Origin: Lentinula raphanica
Taxonomy: Eukaryota > Basidiomycota > Agaricomycetes > Agaricales > Omphalotaceae
Length of the DNA stretch: 64,000 nt
Assembly (NCBI GenBank): GCA_027919835.1
Contig: JANVFP010000038.1
Location: 372,001 to 436,000 of the forward strand
Reading direction: 5' to 3'
Part shown: positions 23,601 to 34,419 of the stretch, in pieces
Layout of the letters: each line of letters starts with the position of its first letter
Position numbering within the stretch: position 1 is the first letter of the stretch
Made by a program: the position numbers and the translations under genes
The notes under the pieces: model-generated
Seen by the model: the letters and a program-made list of their open reading frames with translations, nothing else
Database searches by the model: none
Told to the model about the DNA's origin: nothing

Positions 23601-24188
23601 AGCATCGACTGTCTTTGCGTGTCCTCTAAGGCTCATCAATCTAAGAGTCTGACTCGGGAGACTAGATAGGATTTAAAAGTCTATGATCAGGTGGCGTTGA
23701 ACTCGTGTAGTTATCCAATTTCACGCGTTTTCACCTGGTAGACTGATTTCTTTAATCTCTTCCAGCTCTAACTGTCATCCTCGGCCCTCCCTTGGTTGAC
23801 CTATGTATATCATGCGGCCATCCGACTCTGCAAACTAACTGAGCGAAATCGGGTAACGACGCAACCTGCGAGCAAGGTCACTGAATGTCGACCTAATGAA
23901 GGCTATCTTACATAGTTCAGGAAACTTGCGCAGAAGCTCAGATTTCGAGTTGTAGTACGAGAAGGGACTGAATGCTTATGCCATGGCCAGCGGTAAGCCT
24001 TTCGAGATTCTCAACATATTGTCGCGTCGCTAATTGCATGTTAGTCGCGTTTTTCTCAAGGATGAAATCATCAATGACTCCGATTGCGCATGAGACTCCA
24101 ATTTCGAACTTGACCCAACCAGCCTGGACAGCGTATTCCCAAATTACCTCTTATTCTCTTCGCTCCTTGTTGTTATGAGATTGCTTCG
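23600..24188. other. Intergenic, nothing supported
   Basis: No open frame with family resemblance, no repeats beyond short simple ones, and no RNA gene recognised. Confidence 0.45.
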
Positions 24189-24386
24189 ATGTCGACGATC
24201 CGTCTCGTTGACGGGACGAAGCGTAAAGCTTCAAGCCTCAGCGATGAACAAACAACTGAAGCTGAAGACGAGAAAGTCCAGTACGGTCCTCAGCTTGTAC
24301 GACGACCAGAACATATCGCATATGTGACTTCAGTGGAGATTCCGTCGAGGATTTGTGCCTTGAGATTGCGGAGATACATGAATTAG
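24189..24386 (+). CDS. Possible short gene or decayed fragment
   Basis: A 65-codon frame begins MSTIRLVDGTKRKASSLSDE and then an acidic stretch. After its stop, another frame continues with coding-like sequence, VEDLCLEIAEIHELVTKFEF, to about 24470. The change of frame without a convincing intron suggests a broken gene, but this is weak. It lies just upstream of the zinc-finger gene and could also be part of its 5' leader. Confidence 0.2.
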   Translation: MSTIRLVDGTKRKASSLSDEQTTEAEDEKVQYGPQLVRRPEHIAYVTSVEIPSRICALRLRRYMN

Positions 24387-24593
24387 TCACCAAGTTCGAG
24401 TTTTATGAACTTCGGATGAGTGCCTCGTTGGAGGATCTCCCGTGCTTCGCCTTCGATTTTACTTCGAAACATCGGAGTTGAATTCTTCGATGTTCGTTGA
24501 TTCTGTGTCAAAGCGCTTCAAAAACACTGTCGTCAGCTCATCCTCCTCCAATTTTTCTTGCTTTCCCTCTCTTTCGTCAGCTTTGCTTTGCCA

Positions 24594-26091
24594 ATGGCTT
24601 ACTTGAATGATATGTGAGTCGTTTGCCGTCGTCGTTGAAACAAAACTAACTAATATCGTTCATCTCTAGCCCAAGTCTTCTCTCCCATCAACACTCCGCG
24701 CCGGCCTTGACATGTTCGAAACCCGGTTCTACCAATCTTTCTCTCGGCGCCAATCATGATCTCGTACCGAACTTTCAACGAAACTTCGTCCGTTCATGTC
24801 TCTGTCATATACCAAAACCTTTTCAGTGCTGATTCTCATCTTCTCTCAGTGCTCAAACTTCGTCTGCATTTGCTGTTACGTTCGTCTACCCAGTCTGCAC
24901 GACTTGTACGACCATGTCGAGGAGGCCCATATCGGACCGAACGGGATGAACTCCTGGCCTCCAAAAGTTTTCTCTGAACTGTCTATCAACTCCGATCATC
25001 CACCTCGACCATCAAGCCCGTCGAAAGATCCAGACTCGGATTACGCCCCTGATGATTCTATCCTCGCCATCGCTTACTCGACCAGTGAAACATACAACGA
25101 CTTTTCATCGTCGTCACCGTACGAAGATACGTTCCATCTCGACTACTTCACGACCTGCGATGCGGAAAATCTTTCTTCGCGATGGCCTCTGAATCGATAT
25201 CCTGTTGCTCGTTATGAGCGATTCGGATCCTGTTTGCCGATTGCGACAACTAGTGCTGATTCTGGGGCATCTGAGGTCTCTGAACAGGACGATCGGGACG
25301 ACAGTGAAGCCGACTCGGAGGAGGTTCAGAAACAGGACGACAAAAGCTCCGTTGATCAAGCGAGATCTAGACTGCGTCGGCGGACACGGCGTATCCAGAT
25401 GGCGTCGTCTTTGAGACAGAACAAGACCAGGCTCGGGAACAAACCCAACTTGATGGAGGATACGCTACACAAACGAGGCCACAACAAAAAGAGGTCATCG
25501 AAAAAAGATCTATTCTATAACTGTCCGGTGAGTCTTCGTAAAGTTATCCTTGGGGTCTGGTTCGTAGTTGCTCAACGCATTATGTATACCCATATCTCCA
25601 CAGACCCCCGGCTGTACCAAGGTGAGTTTGACCATTGTCTTCGTCGTTCTCAAAATAGTTTGTCCTGACAAACCTCCTTACTCAAGACATACCGCAACGC
25701 AAACGGTCTCAAGTATCACAAAGAAAAAGGCACCTGTACCATCTCAGAAAAGCTGCTCGCCATGGACCAGAGTCCTTCCGAGGATCGATGCAGTATCGTT
25801 GTCCCGACCTCGGAATCAGATTCCGGATACGAAGAAACAACGCCGCCGCAGTCGACAACTTCGAGTACTAGTATTCCCGAGTTCCTATTTGCCACATCGA
25901 CTCGGAGCAAGCCAAGTCCGTATCATCGTACTGGGACGTCTAGACCACCGATGGACTGTCTCATACCACCACCATCGAACATGACTGTTACACGATCGCC
26001 CTCGCCCTTTATGCCAGAAGAGATGAGTCGGGATTCATCATGCGAAGATGATATATCATACGAGTCGTCTTCGAGCTCATTGGGCTACTAG
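24594..26091 (+). CDS. SFP1-like C2H2 zinc-finger transcription regulator
   Basis: Five exons (24594-24613, 24670-24787, 24850-25527, 25604-25621, 25687-26091) join in frame into 412 residues. A first finger-like segment, CCYVRLPSLHDLYDHVEEAH, is followed by a long acidic and Ser-rich linker, a basic stretch RSRLRRRTRRIQ, and then the finger YNCPTPGCTKTYRNANGLKY with downstream H and C ligands. The latter is the SFP1/JAZF1-type finger (CxxxxCxKxYxNxNGLKYH), here with its coding split over three exons at phase-0 introns. In yeast, Sfp1 controls ribosomal-protein and cell-size genes (family knowledge). A nuclear regulatory role is likely, but targets in this fungus are unknown. The Ser-rich C-terminus ends SSSSSLGY. 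Confidence 0.82.
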
Positions 26092-27483
26092 TCTTTGGAT
26101 GTTTAGTTTGTGAATCCTCGTCTCGCTGTTCTTCTGAATACAACAACTTTGTGTCGACTAGTAAAACATTTAATGCGGGCGTTGCTAGACTCGGAGACTC
26201 GATGCGATGAGATGAGATATTATCAGAATGGCTGTGAATTTTGAAATGTCTATGACTCGATTTTTGGTCTGTTGTGACGATTCTTATCTCGAAAGTACTA
26301 AAAGCTCAGCTGCTGCTGAGCATTGAATGATGACTTAGGACTACACCTGAATAGGCCTCAACTCATGAATTGGAGGATCTTCCTCCTCTTCCTCCTGGCG
26401 CCCGTGTTCCCGGTCATCAGCGAAATCTCGATTTGTCCTGGATGATTTTGGATCCTTCCACTTCCATGAAATGATTTTCATCCGCTTTTTCCGCAGACAA
26501 ATCTTCACGATCCATCAATCCTTCGGTGTATGCCGATCGAGGTGTTTTCGTCTATTACTTGTTTTGTCACCTCACCTTACGGAGCCTTACGGTTCCCACC
26601 AATGGTCTTCAGTCCGAAGTTAGCACTGATTGTAAGTTCACTGGCCATGGCTACTGTACGACATATCTTCATATGAAAGACCATCGTTTCGTACTGTATG
26701 CTCAATGAGTCTCCAGGGCTTCATTGCCTGGTTTTATGAGTATATGTGGCCCTCTTGAAACGCTCTTTTTTAAGACCCGAACTGTCACGGTTCTCAAATT
26801 GGATTTTTGCTGTAGAAAGGAACTTAAGGAAGGAAGAAAGAAAAGTACACGGCTCCACCAACTGGTGGGATCCCACAAGGGAACAGCAGGGAACAACCGG
26901 GCCCGTCTGCCTTTTGTGGTGAGTGCGATTTGCGATTGCTCGATATGTCTGCGACTTATGAGGACTTATGCGACTTGCGACGGCTGCCACTTTTATATCA
27001 TGTATGTAGTATTGTCCGATGGGTATCGTTCACGGCCAATCCAAGTCGTCACTCATATCATTATGGAGGATGTGGTGACTGAGCTCTCCGACCACTCGTT
27101 CTATGTGACCGCAAGAACCTGAAGTTCCAGCTCTCGAGAGTTAAGAAGGTTGCCGAAAGCCAATCGATAAGGATGTTAAGGCAAGATAGGGCATGATGAG
27201 GCATGATGAGGCTCTGTCGAAGGCTATGCGCTGCTATGTGGTGAGTGATTTTTCCTGAACGATGGTGCTAGAACATCCATATGGCCTTACATACTATATG
27301 ACCCCAGCGATAGATTTCATATCAACCCTATCTAGTCCTATCTTCGGCGATATATATGTAAGCCTCATTTTACACGACGCGGTTTTCCCCCAGAGCTGGT
27401 CTCCCTCACAAATCGCAACCAACACGCACTTCTTCCAAAACTTTTGCGCTTTCAACGCTATCTTCTCCTTGAAAACATCTGTT
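26092..27483. other. Intergenic with no supported gene
   Basis: A 132-codon frame at 26724-27122 (plus) has no recognisable domain, and an overlapping frame runs on the minus strand, so I do not call it. Near 27190 GGCATGATGA is repeated in tandem. A TATA-like CGATATATATG at about 27350 lies 130 bases before the next start and may be its promoter. Confidence 0.5.
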
Positions 27484-28197
27484 ATGACTCGATTCGCTTA
27501 CCGAGCTGTGCTTGTGCTTGGACTGATATCTTCCGGTGTCCTCGCCGCTCCTACTCTGATGCTTCGCTCGACCGAACTTCAGGCTCTCCCATCTTCCGAT
27601 CCATTGCCTAGTGTCCCTCCGGTAGCGGTGGTCCATGTGCTTGAAGTTCGCGGCATCGACCCGGTCTCGAAAATCAAAGGGATACTAGCCGAATTGAAAG
27701 CCAAAGTGAAAGACATAGTGAGATTCTACTTTTGCATTAGCAAGGCTGCTTCTGAATGAGCTTATTGACTCGAACTGTTTCAGATCGAGAAACACAATGA
27801 TAAGAAGGATGAGAAGAAGGTGGGTACTCAGTGTAATTCCTCGTTGTTGATTTGTTTCTCTTACCATCAATGTCCACATTATCTACCAATCAAGGTTGAG
27901 GAAATCGAAAGAGAATATTACGCATTGGAGAAGTTATACGAAGACCTCAACGCAGCACAAACACATTGGACATGGTCAACGTATGAGATGGGCAGGGTAC
28001 CGCCTGAAGACCTTAGAATTCAGAAATGGCAAACGATAATAGATGGATACGTGAAGTTGTTAGGAAAGGTTACACGCTTGGACGGAATCGACCGAAAACC
28101 AGAATACAGAGACCTTTACTGCCAGTTTGAGCGTTCTCTTGAAGAGGCCGAAGATGGTCAGGAAAGAGATGCTGAGGAGGCTCGAGCCTTGCATTAG
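27484..28197 (+). CDS. Small secreted hypothetical protein
   Basis: Three exons (27484-27717, 27784-27819, 27895-28197) join in frame into 190 residues. The N-terminus MTRFAYRAVLVLGLISSGVL with AAP following is a typical signal peptide cut after VLAA. The mature protein is highly charged: IKGILAELKAKVKDI, KHNDKKDEKK, then VEEIEREYYALEKLYEDLNA, likely helical or coiled coil, and a C-terminal EEAEDGQERDAEEARALH. No cysteine pairs and no known domain. A longer in-frame reading upstream to 27262 is unlikely because it adds non-signal sequence and passes the TATA-like element. Confidence 0.7.
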
Positions 28198-30916
28198 GGG
28201 ACATGATGGTCGACGTTGGGGGAAAGTTGTTATTGAGGACCGAGGCTGTCTGGGGGGTGGAGGGCGAGTGGGGTGGGGGGTGCATAGACTGGTCCTAGTA
28301 GTCACTCCTGCTGTGATTAGTACGGTTTTAACTCTTCGAGGCATAATGACATTCTAGTGATGTTCGAACATTATACTCTGTCAAACGTTGAGATTCATAA
28401 ATGTCTACTCGAAACAGCTCGCCAGAGGTGCAGAAATCATGTTCGTGAACGGATGCGGACAACTTAGGACGAGTAGACAAATTCACCCAAGATCACTCGT
28501 CAAAATAGCTTTTCCGTCGAGCGATCGCGAAGCAAGACGAGCATGTTGAGGGTGTCGTTGCCGATTCTGGTTAGCAGCTTTGACTTGGAAGACGCGACGA
28601 AGGTTTTTAGGAGACGCAAGTCCACTATGTGACCTGCGCCGGGTGAGACCAACCCGTATCTTCACCTGTTTAGCGGTTGATTTCAACCCGAAGACCCAGT
28701 CATTTTCACCAGGTCTAACTAGGTAGGCGGTTGGATTGAAGTACCGTTTGTAGGATTCTTTTAACCCAACATATGCCGGAATTAATCCGGTTTCCGAGAC
28801 CAGATACGACCTGGTTTGACCTGGTTTAACTCGGGCAACAAGGAAATCTTACCCTGTTCAATGACGGTTTACACTCAAATGTTCCTTGGTTAGGTAGACG
28901 TCAGAAACAAATGAATATTGAGACCTAGATGGCTTGGTTCAAAGTACAGGAATCATATACGTATCAAGACGCAGCGCCAGGGTTTCAAGTTTCAACGTGA
29001 ACGGGCAATCTCTATCGCGTCGTTGTGTCATCGATGGTTGTTGGGGCCGGCAGGTTTTTGACTCTAGCCTTATCGTACTCGGCTCACACTGAGGGAACTG
29101 GATAACCAAACGAAGAAGACATAAGCATATATTATGTGAGATAACAATGAAGCTTTCACCTGTTCAGGAGTTTGTTATATACACACCCTGGCAGTTTAAC
29201 CATCGCCGTAGGGCAAGAAAGGTCCTGAACAGAGCCGGTCATCAGAGAGTGTTGCGTTCATGGAAGAATGCGACTTACACAGCTAAAAGAGGGCTCAGTT
29301 ATTGATGCCTAGGACTGGGTGATATGTCTGGATATCTGAAGCATACTGGACAGTCAGTTTTGGACAACAACAACGAGAACTCAACAGTCACCTTGTGCAG
29401 AATCAACGAGAGAACATTCGACTGAGAGCATGAAAACTAAATCAGCAAGTGCAGATATGACAGAAAGACTCTAAGGACCGACACTCAACCCAGAGAGCAG
29501 GAAATTTTTCTCAAATTTGCGGTAGAGGATGGACCTGAAAACGATGGGCATAGCGGTAATGATGTAGAGGCGCACGGAAGAAGAAGGATGAGCTCACCTC
29601 AGAGACAGCTTCATGGGAGTAAGGTCTAGTCGAGGTTGAAGTTGGGAATGAGTTCAAATGGACAAGGAGCGGTTGTTGACAGGAGAAATGAGAATGTGAG
29701 TGACAGCCATACAGATTGTAAGGAATTGGTGGAGATTAGTTGCCATGAGGAGGCATCAAAATAAGCCTGCAATAAGCCTGGGATGCGAGATAATCATAGC
29801 AAGCAGAACGAGAAATCATGAATCAAGAGAGGTTTATCCATAGAAAAAGCAACGCACCTAGGTTCCAAGCCACTATTCATCTCCTTCTGATTGCTTTGGT
29901 AATAGCAGATGCATGACAAGAGCAACGACCAGATCAACGGCTAGATCAAAAATGAATGGAAGAAGTGCAATTGCGAACGGAATACAAGACGAAAACGTCA
30001 CATCAGTCACGAATGGGTGACTGACGTGATGCGGACCGAGTGAGCGGAACCCAGTGGATCCAGCTCCAGAACGATCGGTCAACGAGCGGGCAATCGACGG
30101 CGACGGAACCAAATGGACACCAAGAGAGTGAAAAGAAGAGTTGAAGAATATGGATAGAGGAAGACAGTGAGCAAGAGGAAGCAGCAGCCTTCGGAGCTCT
30201 GATGCTTAGCCATGCTTATAAGGCCAGTAGATATATGTAGATGCGCGCGTAGCGCGCGTGTTCGACAAAAAAAAGAACAAGATTGTCCGAAAACTCACCC
30301 TTTGACTAGGGAATTCATACTTGTATGTAGAGAAATGCTAGAAGCTGAGTCGAAACAAGGTACTCAGGTAGGTGCGCGAGTTCCGTAGAAGAGACGTTGA
30401 GAGGAATGAGGCCAAGACAGAGAACAGGGTTCAGCAGGGTTCAGTGAACTCAGAACAAGGCCGGAACACGACACGGAGAGTACTCAGTACAGTGACATAA
30501 CGTGCACTGTTCAGTTGACAATCCTTAGGTCACTACATATCCGAATTCAATGAGATACTTACCTGATACATACCCGTTGCTTGCGGCATGCATCGTCTTC
30601 CCAGCAAATGTAACATGGTCTTTTTTTCCTAATCACTTCGTCTTTTTTACCAGAATTGATGAGCTTTGAAGAACTACGAAACACTGAAGACGGGAAATCA
30701 AGACGAGTACAACGGAGCGCCCAAAAAACCTTTGAATGCCTGGAGCGAGCCTTCAGTCTATTCCATCTCAGTCATCGTCTTGACATTCTCAACCTCCTCC
30801 TGTGCGACGGAGCTCGCAATACCATTATTGCAGAGGCTTATTATTTGGTCATTACACAGTCTACACGATCATTATACAGGAAATACTGATTCATTTACAA
30901 AGTACTAGTAATTGAC
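28198..30916. other. Long gene-poor stretch before the accessory block
   Basis: About 2.7 kb without a supported gene. Noted elements: ACCTGGTTTGACCTGGTTTA direct repeat near 28808, and a GC-rich hairpin GCGCGCGTAGCGCGC near 30243 followed by A-rich sequence. Candidate frames are short and lie on both strands. The stretch could be the flank or left end of the neighbouring accessory block. Confidence 0.5.
30243..30258. repeat. GC-rich perfect hairpin
   Basis: GCGCGC-GTA-GCGCGC: 6-bp arms around a 3-base loop in otherwise AT-moderate intergenic DNA, followed by an A-run. Such short GC palindromes are frequent at ends of fungal repeats, but I cannot assign it. Confidence 0.5.
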
Positions 30917-32858
30917 TCATTCATCGCTATCAGTTAGCTCGATGAGCCCAAGATCCTTGAGTACTGGGCGCGTTCGTTTGCGCTTTGTTTCTGACACAGA
31001 GCCGCTCCCTATGAAAACGGTGAGCTCTAGAACCCAGATGAGAGAAAGGGCTTACCTGATGGCTTCTCCAAATCATGCATTGAGCTCTCAGGCTCAGGTT
31101 CAACACGGATATGATACAGCGGAGCAGAACCTATAGGGGATTAGTGACATATTTGAATTGTGTATTTAAGGAGCACACCGAGTCTCAAACCGGAGATTTC
31201 TTCGGTGCGTTGCAAAGCAACAGCAATCATCACAACAGGGATGTCAATTCTTCTGGTTGATTTGGTGACCACGTTGATATGTACAAGGTCCAATATCTTG
31301 AGGAAAAAATCAGTAGTAAACGTGACGGAAACCGTGGTATGTATGCCCATGTCTGAGAATTTGAGGGTGTCTGTGTTACGAATCGTCGTTGAAAGCATAG
31401 GAGCATACAGTTCCCCACTACTGTCTCTCCTGAATTCCCCTTGTAGCCGCGGTACAAGAATTTCATGATTTTCCTTCCGGAAATAGAGGAATTTCTAATA
31501 AGCAAGATGAGAAATTGCTGAACGTACTGAATGGGAGAACTTACGGAGCTCAACATGCGCATAACAACTGCTGGCCAGAGTTCATTGTGGAATCTCCGGA
31601 GTATCTGCTCCGAAGACCAGCCAGCGTTACGACAGAAAGCCGTAATCTCAGTTACATCGGGTATGCGAGGTGGCCACCTGGATCCGTTCGGGGCTTTGGA
31701 AGGGTCGAAATAGCGAGTCCAGCTAGTGATAGGTTCCAGAAACGCAGAGAGGGTTGCGAGGTCTCGGAGCGATGGACATTTGGATGTTCGAAGCACCTTT
31801 GCCCGATATGCACTACAAGACTTGAATTTTTGATGGGTATTGAACTCCAACTCGTTAGCCATGCTATCGTTAATCTGTGCGAATGCTTCTGCGAGCTGGG
31901 TTGGCATGGTAGAAAACGAGTGGTAGACATCGAGGAGTCTGTCACCGTATCCACATTTGGCAAGGCCCACTGCAGTTTCGGGGCCAATACCATTCACTCC
32001 TTCACCAAAATCACTTTTCAACAATAAAGAGATCAGAACAATGCCCGCATGTGAAACCCCTAGCTCCGATTTGATGTATTCAGCACTATACATCAAAATT
32101 TGTTCGAAATCTTTGAAGGTTCGTGGTTTATGATCGCTACAAGACTTGGTCAGTATATTCAGTATATTCGTATGAGTACGGCCACAATGATGCCTACAGG
32201 TAAACAGGTCGAAAGATTCGGGGAGCTCCAAAGGGAAGGACATCGCTGTCTTTTGTGAGAACGGCATGGATGAGCCCCCTCTTGCACATTTCCGCCAGCT
32301 CGGCATCAGCTTCAGCTGGAGCCTGATAGATGACTGTCAGTCTGTCCCTTTGAATTCTATATGATATACATACTGTATGTGTATAAAAACCGAACGCCTC
32401 TATCAAGGATCGGGCTTGTGTATAGTGAACGGGCTCTTGGGTATTGACCTGGCGGCCTCGTTTGACTTTTGAGCGCTCCTTGCCGTCATAAACAAAGACA
32501 CAATGAATGCCGGCTTGTGAGAGATAACACAAGAATTTGAAGAGCTGGGAAAGGGCAGATGTATTGGCGTGCATTTGCTTCACCGCCATGTCAGCTGCAT
32601 AAAAAGCGTCGAGAAAGATGCTGTATGATTCATGATTCACAATGTTTTATAGGAATCAGAAGGTACGCACCTGATATCTACACCAATTGTGATAGTTCGA
32701 GAGCCAAAGTGATCTTTGACGAATCCGTGTTCTACCACGAAATCTCTTAATTTGATGGTTACAGAGCCACCGTCAACAAGCTAACCAAATGTTTGATATT
32801 TTTGTAAGCGAAGATGCATAAAGAATGAACATACAGGCCAGAGATTTTTGATTCCCAT
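30917..32858 (-). CDS. PIN/XPG-type structure-specific nuclease-like protein
   Basis: The gene starts MGIKNLWP (32858), the canonical N-terminus of FEN1/XPG/GEN1 nucleases, followed by an intron. Spliced exons read LRDFVVEHGF, TITIGVDISIFLDAFYAADM (metal-binding Asp), HCVFVYDGKERSKVKRG (Asp and basic patch), the XPG-I box APAEADAELAEM, VLTKDSDVLPFGA (DxD), and a helix-two-turn-helix KSDFGEGVNGIGPETAVGLA. All expected acidic residues are present, so nuclease activity is plausible. The C-terminal part, with about 150 poorly conserved residues, ends SETKRKRTRPVLKDLG and LIELTDSDE. XPG-like PIN proteins of this type are expanded in Agaricomycetes (family knowledge), and their roles are mostly unknown. 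It is divergent to the TET/JBP gene. Some 3' introns are uncertain. Confidence 0.78.
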
Positions 32859-32959
32859 TGTGCACAGTAAGAGAACGAAGCAAGATGATGAATAGGGGTG
32901 CATAGTACCAAATCTACTTGTAGGGGGCAGAGTATGTAAAAAGGGGCGAACAAAAATCG

Positions 32960-34260
32960 ATGGCGGTCGATGTACATGTGTTGTTGGCTGAGTTGAGTGT
33001 GTAGGAAAGCCGAAAGAGGTGAAATGGAGCAAAATAGACTGAGGTACGTGTAGAATATTCAGATAAAGCAGTAGGGTTCATTAAACTAGCTGGTGAGAGA
33101 GAGCAGTTATTGAAGACTGGGAAATTTGGCTGAACATAGACAGTTGGTACGAGGACAGCTTGAGGTGATGAAGGGATTTGACGCAAGACATCTTGGCCAA
33201 GTAGGTCGAGTTCGGCTGTACTTTCGAGTAAGTTACAAGGACGTAGGAATAAAAGGATGAACGCGCACCGCGTTCGCGTCGCGCGAATCACCAGCCAATA
33301 TCATATCCGGCGTTAGAATCGAAGCATAGAGTTGGAGGCGTCTTCGAGTTGTTTCGACTAGTAAGTTGAAGTTTGAACGACCTCGCTCGGCGATTCTGTG
33401 GATCGCATAAGCAAAAGCCGTCGTTAGAAAGGAGGTAAACGTACCAAAAAGACTGCTAGCTTCCTGAAACAGGCGTAGGAGAGTTCGACTGCTGCGAGGG
33501 ACAAGCGGGTATTGGCTAGAAGGAGAGAGCGTTCGCTATATGGGGTGCCGAGAAAAAGAAAACGGGAGGGACAAGGCTGAAGGATACGTTAGAGCTGAAC
33601 AAGGCTTCCATATGGGTCACTTACCTCTTGCACCGGGATATTTGGTGGAAAGGAGTCAGTCAAGAACGTTGATTGTGGGTGTTGTTGTTTGGACGGTTCC
33701 GCATCACACAGTGGGCGGAAATATTGGTGAGGTGGGGCGCAGAAGAAAGGAGAATTAGAGCTATTGGATGAAGGAGATTTGGATGAGGAGGGAGTTGAAA
33801 CAGAGGTAGAACCAGAAGGAGGAAGGTTGCCATAAGGTTGCCATATAATGCTAGCGCGAGATGCAGGAGCCCGGTGGGCATGAGAAATTGAGTACACGAG
33901 TCGTTGGTTGAGTTGGGTGTATAAAAAAACCAAAGAGAGGCGAGGCGAAAAGGCCAAGAGATGAACAACCTCGCTCAGCAAGTCTGTAAGACATATAAGC
34001 AAGAGCTATCGTTAAAAAGGAGGAGAACGTACCGAAATGGCAGCGAGCTTCCCGAAACAACAGGCGTGTAGGAGAATTTTGAGGAGGGAGTCGAAACAGA
34101 AGTAGAACCAGAAGGAGGAAGGTCGCCGCCTGACCCTGGCGTGATATGCAAAAGCCCGGTGGGCAAGAGACATTGAGTATATGAGCCGTTGGTTGAGTTG
34201 GGTGTATCGGAATCCGAGGAGAGTAGAGAAGGACGAACGCGCGATAACGGAGACGGGCGT
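32960..34260. repeat. Degenerate tandem repeats carrying conserved splice signals
   Basis: Units of about 0.3-0.6 kb recur between the divergent nuclease and TET/JBP genes. GAGGAGGGAGT.GAAACAGA.GT at 33784 matches 34081. CCCGGTGGGCA..AGA at 33870 matches 34155. TTGGTTGAGTTGGGTGTAT at 33905 matches 34190, with a weaker copy near 32977. ACCTCGCTC.GC....CTGT near 33381 matches 33968. On the minus strand, two copies contain what looks like the same intron: GTACGT donor, TAACGA branch site, ACAG acceptor (about 33445-33398 and 34032-33985). Exon frames are open only in some copies (for example NLPPSGSTSVSTPSS twice). Confidence 0.65.
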
Positions 34261-34419
34261 TAAACTTCTGGCCTCAGTAGCTTACATAACATTAGACGAG
34301 AATGGAAATCTAGGCGTCTAATCCAGACGCGCTGTTTTGCACGTGCCTCGGTTGATTAACATCCTTTGATTTTCCTCTCTTCTCTCTCCGTTTCTCGTCT
34401 CTCGACCTCAGAGCTCACC

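Noticed and set aside
26724..27122. 132-codon plus-strand frame
   Set aside because: No homology, an overlapping antisense frame of similar quality, and no splice context.
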